From Takakia lepidozioides (lineage: Eukaryota > Streptophyta > Takakiopsida > Takakiales > Takakiaceae): a stretch of DNA of 64,000 nucleotides. The DNA lies in NCBI GenBank assembly GCA_030704615.1, contig CM060733.1, positions 18,848,001 to 18,912,000 of the forward strand. Direction: 5' to 3'. Position 1 is the first letter of the stretch; each line of letters starts with the position of its first letter. Below are positions 35,481 to 44,622 of the stretch, in pieces. The notes under the pieces were generated by a model, which saw only the letters and a program-made list of their open reading frames with translations, did no database searches and was not told where the DNA came from. A program made the translations under genes and the position numbers.

Positions 35481-37149
35481 GTTTAGTCATAGTGGTAAAC
35501 ACTTGTTGGGCATCTTTCATGAGAATTTGCTTTCCAATTACCTCAATCTAAATTAAGAACTCTCTTGCAGCTTCTAATCGCCTTTTGTCTGATAGATGAA
35601 GGCTATTATAGACTTTCCTTCAGATTCATCCCTCGATCTTCTGTGTACATTGGGCCTATGGATTTCTATTTCTTGGCATTGCAATCACATGCTAGGTCTG
35701 TTTTGGATTGCTACAGCTGGAGCAGCAGTGCTCTTCTCTCCATTCGTAACAGAGAGATCACTAAGCTCACCTATAGGTCCTGTGGGATAGGACATGTCCA
35801 CTCTTCCCCATATTTCTCAGAAAATGTATTTCAGAGGTTGACAGTGAGAGTCCCCCATACAGAAGCAGCACTGCCAGCTGACAATTTATAGATACCAATC
35901 ACAATTTGCAAAACTTCACACTCACTCCTACAAATATCATGGTGAAGCAGGTTTTACCCTTGACAACTCACTCTATTTTAGCCTGGAAATCTGAAGGCAG
36001 GTAAATCCTCCCTCACTTGCCAGGCATGAGTCACTAAAACAACTGGGCAGGTCAATGAGAAGGGTGGAGGGATGCAAATAAGATCAAACCATGCTCAGGC
36101 AAACCAGCACTGCCAGCTGACAACTCATATATACAAATCACAGTTTGCAAAACTTGACAGTCAATCCTTCTACAAACATCATGATGAAGCGGGTTTTAGC
36201 CTTGACAACTCACTCTATTTTATACCTGTCTAAAGACAGGTAAATCCTCCCTCACTGGTTATGACAGCTGAGAGCTGTTTCCAAATCTGCGGCTTCCTTG
36301 CGCTCCAACAGCTTGATGAAATTCCCCACAATTTGCATGCCATTTTCAGTACGAATACTCTCAGGGAGGAACTGTACTCCCTGCATTCCCGAACAAGAAA
36401 CTTCCCTTAAGCTTGACCTCAGACAAAGCAGAAAAAGCTTCCTACTAACGGAGAGGAAAAAAAGGGGTCAGTGTGAATGACAACTGGTCTAATATCCCAA
36501 TAAAGCTTGTAGCTGTTGTTGGAGTCATTACTGATGGGTATTTGTGGTCATGATTCCCAAGCAAATAACGTTTGTCATGTTGAAGGCTGGCATATCAAGT
36601 ATCACCACAGCAAGAGAGATTTTTTTGACAAAATACCAAATTGCTCGGAGTGTTACCCACTGGACAATGGCTGAGGCTGGACACCCCTTTTGTGCCAAGG
36701 ATGTGGAGTGGGGAGTATTGAGACTTAGCTTGCCATCTGTTCAAGGTTTTTGTGTTCATGGACTTTGATTCCTCCTTTCATCACAAAAAAAGAGAGTGAG
36801 CGATACATACTTGAATGTGCTGGTAGGTACGATGGCAAACACCCATGACAAGTCCATCCTCAGTCCATGCTGTGATTTTGAGTTGGTCACAAGGGAAGGT
36901 CTCTCTGTCGATCACCAAGCTATGATATCGGCAAGCAGTGAAGGGGTTGTGAGCATAAGAAAAAAGGTGGTGACATCAGTACTGGACATCCTCCCTATTT
37001 ACCTCAATTAAACTGCTTTTGCAAGTCCCGAATTGCTTTTTGGCTGAAAATACTTTTTGGGAGATTACAATGGTTGCCTTAAACATGTATGCAGGAAGTC
37101 TTACTGACAGGCCCAGAGGTAGGGAGAGAAAGAAAGTTCTGTCCCCCAG

Positions 37150-38225
37150 GAACGCCCAAGAGAGAGAGCGAGAGAGAATGTACTCATTGTTTGCCGTAGC
37201 CTTGTGGCCATTGACCCCGCGCCCAGTTTGAGCAGAAACAAAAGGGACAGAACCTACCTCGGTCAGGGGCTGACGTTGGTAGTAAGACTTACCTTCATAT
37301 ATGGAATTAATCTGGGGTTTCCAGATATCCTCTAGAAATCCCTTCACACAAGCATCAATCTGATGTGTGTGATTTGCCCAAAAACTAGGCCTCAGAAGGG
37401 CCTGGGCTTTTGGCTCAGCCTCAAGACTTTCAAAGTTAGTAAACAGGGGTACAGGCACAATTCCCTTGATAGATTTGAAGAGAGCGTCTCTTTGGTGAGA
37501 GAACCCCGGACAGTGTAACAGAAAATGAATACTGTCTTCAGGTTGCCCACACAACGGACAATTGCACTCTCCCTTTCCTCTCTGCTTCTGTTTGCTTTTC
37601 CAAAGGTAAGCTTCCTGCCCTGAGTTTAAATTTCAGTCTATGTCCTCCCCCATGTCACAGACTGGAAACAAGTTCAGGGAAGTTTTCTGCCTAACTTCAT
37701 TTTCATCAGACAATCTCATGGCAACAGACATGGCTTTGGACACTACAGCCTCTAAGTCAGATTTATCCAGCAGGGTCAAGACTTGCGGTTCCAGGTCCAG
37801 GTCCTTGAGAATCTCTTCTACTCTCTTCTGCCAGGACTTAGCCTGTTTGACAGGACGGTCCTGTTTCCAAGATATAGAGTCGATTAACTTAGGATATCTG
37901 GTGTTGGACATATGTTGCAGCTGACCCCACCATCTGACCTTGAATTCATCTCGTCGGGAGCTTAAGGACGGAATGCCAAACTCACCCCGAACAGCCACAT
38001 TGGCTGTTTTGGAGCATGCTGACATACACTCCTTAAGCACCCCCACTTGAATGGATTCTAGAGACTTAGCCTGGTTGGAGTTTTCAACCCATATTGCAGA
38101 TCCGTACTCCAAGGCAAGTCTAATAACGCGACAAAGCATGGTTTTCTTAACCTCAGAGTTGACCCTCTGCAGTGGAAAAATTTAGTGAGCCCCAGAGCTT
38201 TGCCCCAGAGTTGTTCAACCTGGCA
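37150..38225 (-). mobile_element. 5'-truncated LINE in ASB intron
   Basis: The minus-strand frame at 38139-37633 carries the ORF2 C-terminal region (LALEYGSAIWVENSNQAKSL, AAVRGEFGIPSL-like text read here as VAVRGEFGIPSLSSRRDEFK). A TGA near 37630 is followed in the same frame by the zinc-knuckle CNCPLCGQPEDSIHFLLHC (37575-37510). The 3' end is the dispersed-repeat core and a (CT)n tail at 37156-37180. Copy B of the duplication (43140-43170) shows an unoccupied site at the equivalent position. Confidence 0.8.
37156..37275 (+). repeat. dispersed repeat, copy 5 = LINE 3' end
   Basis: AGAGAATGTACTCATTG, GCCATTGACCCCGCGCCC, GGGACAGAACCTACC and TCAGGGGCTGACG. In this copy the repeat is continuous with LINE coding sequence on the minus strand, which identifies the whole family as LINE 3' ends. 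Confidence 0.75.
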
Positions 38226-39675
38226 AGAGAGAGAGAGAGAGAGAGAGAGGGAGGGAGGAGAGAGGAGGAGGGAGGGAGAGATTCACTTGGGAAGATCAGC
38301 AAGGAGGCCGGCTTCACCCTTCTCATCATAAAATACCGAGGAGGTCTTTCCATGCATCACTCCATTGGGAGCACGCACAATATTTCCTGCAATCACCCAG
38401 ATATCACTTTTACTGTCTGAAAATGCACTTCAAACCCAGCATCCCAGACACATCCGACTTGGCAAGACAAGACTAAGGATGCACAAACCACCTGAATAAT
38501 CATTCCATTTCTAAACCTCTGGAAAACAGTAATGGTTAGGAGAACACCTAGCTCAAAATATAACTGTGTAGAGGGAGAGATGTAGAAAGAAGAGAGACAA
38601 GAACTTCATTGATTCATTAATTGATTCTACAGGAGGCCCAAGGGAATAAATCCAAGACAGAAATCTTTTATGTCCCCAGAAGGCCAAAGGACCCAATGAC
38701 ACAAACTCGAATCGGGCAGAAACTATGTGTACACTCTGATTCAAGCTTGAATGTGGTTACCCAGACAATTAAACACTGATGCTAAAGAGCGTGAAAAAAT
38801 GATCAACAATTTAGGGATAGAAGGTATACCCCCGAAAGCCTCCCCCATGCACTGAAGGCCCATGCAAACCCCAAACAAGGGCACAGTGGGTCCCAGCTTT
38901 AGGACTGTCTCCAGCGAAATTCGTGAATCATGTGGTGTGCCTGTCCTCCAAATTCCCACATGTGAAGACATGTTTAAGGCTCTAGCCAAATCAAATTTTA
39001 CCCAAAGACTATTCCAGATTATGTTCCAGAGAGTTTATGATGGGAGAGGTACTAAGGAAAGGCTCTGCTTCAACAGCCTCCGGCCACAGACCCAACACAC
39101 CTGGTTAAGGAGAACAGAACCAGGCTCATACAAGGTTCACCCCATTGGTAGCATCTGCAATAGAAGTGAAATCAGGGAGATTGAAGAGATAACGCATGCC
39201 AACTTGGTAGGGATATCTTGGTAGAGGTCATGTACAAGGTTTTGGCATGTATTAGAAAGAAAAGAAAGGCGCACAAACCAGGCCCAGGAGAGATCAAGAT
39301 GCCTCGGGGGTTCTTCCTGCACCGCCAGTCAAAACGTTATATAATATTAGTTCACTCATGGGGCTGTCGTGTCAAACATAAGGATGGCCTCAAAGCAATA
39401 TAATATCAGGAACGGAAGAGAAGAAGCAAGACAGACGTGTAGACCTTACCAAATCATTTACTCTTGGTAAGACTGTGACAAAGAAACCTAAACCCTGAAT
39501 GAACCAGGCACAGAATGTACACTTTCCAACAAGAAAATTTATAAGGAGCTTACAGCCCGAGCTCTTCAACTGTGAGTTCATCATTGCAATACACTTCAAT
39601 CTTGCACCCCAGGTCTCCCAAGTACTGCAAGCAGATTACACATTTGTTTGTCAAACAACCAGTAAAAATATACAA

Positions 39676-40503
39676 CTATACCCAGTTTAGGAATAGTGGT
39701 AGACTACAAATATACTTGCCCTGCAGGCAACAGAGAGGAAGCAGAAATTCAAAATCAGCCAAACACCAGTGGATATGCAGTTGGGTAGCAGTTCTCCATT
39801 CGGCTTCGACACAGAAATGAGGGCCCAGTATGTCCGACTCAAGATAGAGGCCATGCTCATCATCGAGGTACATGCCATTCTCACTATCCACCCCTATACT
39901 CCTCATGCTTGCAGGCCATCCATCAAGCAAACACACCGTCAACACCCCCAACAACCAAAATTCGTGTAAGAAAAATGCACAAAACATAGTATTGATGAGC
40001 TTTCACAATGCCTTACTGGCAGCAGATTGCTTTACTGGCTGAGCAACCTTCGAGCCGCCACACAAACAAGTCACTCTCGTTGCTGTCGCAGCGCCCACAA
40101 GACCCATCAGTGCACCCGCCATCACCAATTCTCACAATCTCCCACACTTCCCTCACGTCTCCCACACGGTACCTATCCGCAAGCATGTCCCTCGATGCTG
40201 ACTTGAAGCATACTTTATACAACTCCGCTTCCGCTCCTGCCGAGATGGCGCTATCAGGACCCATCTGTACAACTTCACCACCCGAGGAGATTTAAGTATT
40301 CCATTGGTAATATGGTCTTTCGCGGGAAGATGAAGAAAGATTTCACCTTCACGTTTCTCGTCAAGTTGTGAATAGCTTGGTCCCGTGTTGTGACCCTTCT
40401 GTATCTGAGAAATGAACCCGAGCCCATTACACAAGTTCAATTCCTCATCCTCTCTGATCTTCTCCAACCTCAACAGAGAGAACTGTAGTGACAACCTACC
40501 CAT
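39676..40503 (-). other. open frames upstream of ASB, unresolved
   Basis: Minus-strand frames 40503-40153, 40264-40013 and 39987-39676 are each open for 80-115 codons. The middle one is Cys-rich (GGCTDGSCGRCDSNESD). None carries the ASB N-terminal motif, and none is recognised. They may be a separate exon set or chance. Confidence 0.2.
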
Positions 40504-40505
40504 GA

Positions 40506-40993
40506 ATGATGGAGCCTGGAGATTTGTTAGGCTGAATAAGCCTTTCTACACTCTGGCTCAGCAGCACTTCAGGTGCTTGGAGTCGAACTTTGTATGTGGC
40601 ATCCAAGAGAATCCTTTCCCTGTGAATTGCAAAATATTGGACAAGTGTTTGAGGCATTTTGCAGAATGACATTATTGTAATCTCTTGTTTACTTCTCTAC
40701 CCATGCCAATCCGGACAGGGAAAAGAATGAAAGGAAGGAAAAAAAAACTTCATATCTTTCTTGGAAGGCTCTGCAAAGAGAGAACTAAACAATGCCCACT
40801 ACTCTGTTACTCTGTTGTTACTCATTAGCTTGCTTACCATAGCACAGAACCAGGGACCATATGCCACTGGAGCCTGGAGATTTGTTAGGCTGAATAAGCC
40901 TTTCTACAGTCTGGCTCAGTAGCACTTCAGGTGCTTGGAGTCGAACTTTGTCTCTGGCATCTAAGAGAATCCTTTCCCTGTGGATTGTAAAAT
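40506..40993. repeat. ~130-bp direct duplication
   Basis: GGAGCCTGGAGATTTGTTAG at 40511 recurs at 40868, each followed by AATAAGCCTTTCTACA and ending in AGAGAATCCTTTCCCTGTG. Spacing is about 357 bp. The second copy ends exactly where segmental copy B begins. Confidence 0.85.
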
Positions 40994-41009
40994 CCTTTCC
41001 TTGTGGACC

Positions 41010-41470
41010 TCATTTCCTTCATCGAGGGCTGCCAAACTGGCACATGCATTGAGACATGCAGTGAATGTGACCTTGTTGGGTATCACCCCTACTTGTATAC
41101 ATTTCAAGACCTCCCTACCTGACAATATCCTGCAGTCATCACATTCCAGCAGACCTTATCCCGCTTAGCCATAGTGTCAAACACTTGACGTGCATCTACC
41201 ATGCTCCCACATTTGGCATATATGTCAACAAGAGCTGTATTCAAAAATTGGTATCCCGTGGTAGTTTACCGTTGAGGATGTGAGCATGAACCTCTTTGCC
41301 TCTTTCCTGGGCTGACAGGCTCAAACGTGCACTAAAAATGCAAATGAATGTGACCCTGTCAGGTGTGGCACCCTCCTGTTTCATTTGCTCATACATCTTG
41401 AATGCCTCCATACCGCATCCATGCTGAGCATATCCTACAATCATGGCATTCCATGAGACCAAAGTTGGTT
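41010..41470 (-). pseudogene. PPR remnant in copy B
   Basis: Frame 41462-41241 reads VSWNAMIVGYAQHGCGMEAF and MKQEGATPDRVTFICIFSAR, the same PPR block as copy A. It keeps VSWNAMI, which copy A has lost. It is truncated at about 41010. Confidence 0.75.
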
Positions 41471-42231
41471 GGTAAGCACTTGTTGGGCATCTTTCATGAG
41501 AACTTTGCCTTCCAATTACCTCAATCTAAATTAAGAACTTTCTTGCAGCTCCTAATCGCCTTTTGTCTGATAGATGAAGGCTATTATAGACTTCACTTCA
41601 AATTCATCCCTCAATCTTCGGCTTCTGTGTACAAGGGGTCTATGGATTTCTATTTTTTTGGCATTACAATCACATGCCAGGTCTGTTTTGGATTGCTAGA
41701 GCTCGAGCAGCAGTGCTCTTCTCTCCATTCATAACAGAGAGATCACTAAGCTCACCTATAGGTCCTGTGGGATAGGACATGTCCACTCTTTCCCATATTT
41801 CTCAGAAAATGTATTTCAGAGGTTGACAGTGAGAGACCCCCATACAGAAGCAGCACTGCCAGCTGACAATTTATATATACCAATCACAATTTGCAAAACT
41901 TGACACTCACTCCTACAAATATCATGGTGAAGCGGGTTTTACCCTTGACAACTCACTCTATTTTAGCCTGGAAATCTAAAGGCAGGTAAATCCTCCCTCA
42001 CTTGCCAGGCATGAGTCACAAACAACTGGGCAGGTCAATGAGAAGGGTGGAGGGATGCAAATAAGATCAAACCATGCTCAGATAAACCATCAATGTTGAA
42101 TACTTGGAACAGGAAACATAAACTAATCTACTAGGCTGAAATTTACACTCAGGGCCAATTGTTCCCATAAGAGTGCTTAGGCATCACCGACCTCCATTTT
42201 GGGCCCCACTACGAGTATAGGAAGCTAATGG

Positions 42232-43313
42232 TTATGACAGCTGAGCTGTTTCCAAATCTGCGGCTTCCTTGCACTCCAACAGCTTGATGAAATTCCCCAC
42301 AATTTGCATGCCATTTTCAGTACGAATACTCTCAGGGTGGAACTGTACTCCCTGCATTCCCGAACAAGAAACTTCCCTTAGGCTTGCCCTCAGACAAAGC
42401 AGAAAAAGTTTCCTTCTAACGGAGAGAGAAAACAGGGGTCTAAGTGAAAAACAACTGGGCTAATATCCCAACAAAGCTTGTAGCTGTTGATTTGAGTCAT
42501 TACTGATGGCTATTTGTGGTCATGGTTCCCAAGCAAATAATGTTTGTCATGTCGACGGTTGGCATATCAAGTATCGCCACAGCAAGAGAGATTTCTTTGA
42601 CAAAATACCAAATTGCTCGGAGTGTTACCCGCTGGACATGGCTGAGGCTGCACACCCCTTTTGTGCCAAGGATGTGGAGTGGGCAGTATTGAGACTTAGC
42701 TTGCCATCTGTTCAAGGTTTCTGTGTTCATGGACTTTGATTCCTCCTTTCATCACAAAAAGAGAGAGTGAGCAATACATACTTGAATGTGCTAGTAGGTA
42801 CGATGGCGAACACCCATGACAAGTCCATCCTCAGTCCATGCTGTGATTTTGAGTTGGTCACAAGGGAAGGTCTCTCTATCGATCACCAAGCTATGATATC
42901 AGCAAGCAGTGAAGCGGCTGTGAGCATAACTAAAAAGGTAGTAACATCAGTACTGGACATCCTCCCCATTTACCTCCATTAAACTGCTTTTGCAAGTCCC
43001 GAATTGCTTTTTGGCTGAAAATCCATTTTGGAGATTATGGTGGTTACTGAAATAAGTATGCAGGAAATCTTACTGAGAGGCCCAGAGGTAGGGAGAAATG
43101 AAATGGTGCTTTATAACGTCCGCGGCAAGCTCACAGGGAGTTCTGTCCCCAGGAACACCCACAGAGCGAGAGAGGGAGAGGGGGAAGGAGACAGGGAGGG
43201 AGGGAGATTCACTTGGGAAGACCGGCAAGGAGGCCGGCTTCACTCTTCTCATCATAAAATACCGGTGAGGTCTTTCCATGCATCACTCCATTGGGAGCAC
43301 GCACAATATTACC
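42232..43313 (-). pseudogene. ASB: ASB 3' half, second copy, damaged
   Basis: Exon equivalents: 43313-43213 ([20 protein letters not shown]), 42917-42782 and 42351-42232. The last exon is intact, with VQFHPESI (catalytic His and Glu) and a natural TAA. The middle exon has a good CACAG acceptor, but Arg CGA before YHSLV has become TGA (42901-42899). The acceptor of the first exon here is replaced by captured ClpB sequence. No upstream exons with the nucleophile Cys exist in this copy, so it cannot make a working amidotransferase. Confidence 0.85.
43092..43140 (-). mobile_element. LINE 3' end, ~50 bp
   Basis: On the minus strand, CCGCGGACGTTATAAAGCACC then ATTTCATTTC: the same 3' end as the LINE at 7100-7165, severely 5'-truncated. 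Segmental copy A lacks it at the matching point (37120). Confidence 0.75.
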
Positions 43314-43502
43314 TCTTACGAAATTACAGCAGTCTGAGAGAAAAAAACTTTTACATCTGGATGATGAACTCCATAAGTGTGTTGTTGGACAAGATCCAGT
43401 TGTGAAATCTATTGCCGAAGCAATCCAACGGTCAAGGGCAGAAATCTCTGATCCGAATCGGCCAATTGCTAGCTTCATGTTTATGGGTCCTACTGGAGTG
43501 GG
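43311..43502 (+). pseudogene. ClpB/Hsp100 gene fragment
   Basis: An open 64-codon stretch matches the start of the second AAA+ domain of Clp[60 protein letters not shown]. It stops inside Walker A, just before the Lys-Thr of GPTGVGKT. It lies on the opposite strand to the ASB exon it abuts and replaces about 12 bases present in segmental copy A. It is a captured fragment, not a gene. Confidence 0.88.
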
Positions 43503-43639
43503 TACCCAGATATCGCTTTTACTGTCTGGAAAATGCACTCCAAACCCAGCATCCCAGATACATCCGACTTGGCAAGACAAGACTGACTCTTAAGAGGATA
43601 TCTGAACATTACCCAGGAAAGATCGTTTGCTTACTAGGA

Positions 43640-44241
43640 CGGATTTTAGTACCTGAATCGCAAGCTCTCGTGTGAGGCACACGCACAAGGCTTGGGGGGC
43701 TTTCAGCATCGGATCCAGGCGGCTGAGCATACCTAGCACAAAACAAGTGGTCTTGCCACAGCCGTTGTGCGCTTGTGCAATGAGGTTTTGAGGCCTGACG
43801 AGGAGGCGACACGATCATGGGTAGTGTTGCCGCCTGAATTTTGCTCGGTCTTTCAAACTTCATCTCCGAATAGAGACCTCGCAATAGCTCCGGTGTCAGA
43901 TGTGTAAGGTGTATCTCTAACCTGATTTCTGTGAAAGCTCAGTGACATTTCCTATACACTCCCGGGAGGTATGTGCGACATATGAGAACAAACTCACGAC
44001 ATTTGCAAACTTTGTAAAGAAGTGATATGCACCATTTTAATCTCTTTTCTTCGGCAGCATCAGCAAGCTTCTCTGGCTTGATCAAGATTTCGGGCTTGCT
44101 CGACATATGCCCCTGCTCGGAGATTCCCAACTTCCTCATTTCCTCCTACAAAAAGTCCTTGTCAGCCCACAATTTCCTGGGAACAGTTTTCTCCTTGCCA
44201 GCATCTCGCTCGCCCTTGGGCGCTGCAAGAGTAATCGGCAT
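43640..44241 (-). pseudogene. DBP5/LOS4-type DEAD-box helicase fragment
   Basis: Minus strand: LTPELLRGLYSEMKFERPSK, IQAATLPMIVSPP, then after a frame change AQAHNGCGKTTCFVLGMLSR (Walker A/motif I, usually AHNGSGKT) and CVCLTRELAIQ (motif Ia region) before a GT donor near 43655. This is the Q-motif and motif I region of the mRNA-export helicase family. An upstream exon-like piece (44241-44030) starts ATGCCGATTACTCTTGC but has a TAG in frame; its link to the helicase is uncertain. All later motifs (DEAD, SAT, HRIGR) are absent. Confidence 0.8.
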
Positions 44242-44275
44242 AGATCTTTTGCAAGCGCAGCGTATGCCAACGCTA
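44075..44275 (+). repeat. inverted repeat, arm 1
   Basis: CGGAGATTCCCAACTTCCTC at 44118 and ATCGGCATAGATCTTTTGCA near 44235 recur inverted at 44440-44622. Read on the minus strand, the arm starts with an ATG-led coding-like stretch (PITLAAPKGERDAGKEKTVP). Confidence 0.85.
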
Positions 44276-44439
44276 GCGATGGAGAGAGGCTAGCGATGGA
44301 GAGAGGAATAGAGGGAGAGAAACTTTGCGAAGTGCTGCAGTCCTATGAACGTGTTGCGACAACAAAAATCGTGGCTATATCAACCACGCTAAGTTTGGAT
44401 CTTCTCTCCCTCTTCTGTTCCTCTTTCCCTCGTCCGTGG

Positions 44440-44622
44440 TGGCATTGGTATGAGGTGCTCTTGCAAAGGATCTATGCCGATAACTCCTGCAACGCCCAAA
44501 GGAGAGCGGGATGAGTACTCCGTAAAGGGAGAAACTGTTCCAGGGTTGTGACGAGGACTTTTTTGGAGGAGAAAATGAGGAAGTTGGGAATCTCCGAGTC
44601 GGGCAGATCTTGATCGAGGGAG
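44440..44622 (-). repeat. inverted repeat, arm 2
   Basis: Reverse-complement partner of arm 1, with a spacer of about 165 bp. Read on the plus strand it starts ATGCCGATAACTCCTGCAAC (44474), giving PITPATPKGERDEYSVKGET before a TGA. The two arms are head-to-head copies of one exon-like unit. Confidence 0.85.

Larger units (their letters stand above)
35012..38476. repeat. segmental duplication, copy A
   Basis: Pairs with 41008-43590 in direct orientation. Shared landmarks are the PPR remnant, the CAATCTAAATTAAGAACT block (35546 versus 41522), the 3' ASB exons, and CACATCCGACTTGGCAAGAC at the right edge (38450 versus 43561). Copy A is longer mainly because it holds a LINE. Confidence 0.88.
36252..39624 (-). 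pseudogene. ASB: anthranilate synthase beta subunit (GATase), split gene, damaged
   Basis: Plastid class I glutamine amidotransferase subunit that supplies ammonia for anthranilate (tryptophan pathway). Exons read leftward: 39624-39554, 39316-39279, 38940-38830, 38386-38287, 36946-36811, 36380-36252. The first four join in frame and match plant ASB: YNDELTVEEL-like text, NPRGILISPGPGTPHDS, LFGVCMGLQCMGEAFGG with the nucleophilic Cys, [15 protein letters not shown]. The fifth reads CRYHSLVIDRETFPCDQLKI. Damage: the acceptor of exon 5 reads CACAA instead of CACAG (36947-36948); the catalytic His of the H-P-E triad is Leu (VQFLPESI); and a 2-bp insertion shifts the last residues. The N-terminal exon with the DNYDSFTYN motif was not found upstream. 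An intron holds a LINE. I call it a probable pseudogene; the coding text itself is very well preserved. Confidence 0.82.
41008..43590. repeat. segmental duplication, copy B
   Basis: Direct copy of 35012-38476 without the 1.1-kb LINE. It has its own extras: a LINE 3' tail at 43092, a ClpB fragment at 43311 and about 170 bp of added sequence near 42100. High similarity continues through introns, so the copying was at DNA level. Confidence 0.88.
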
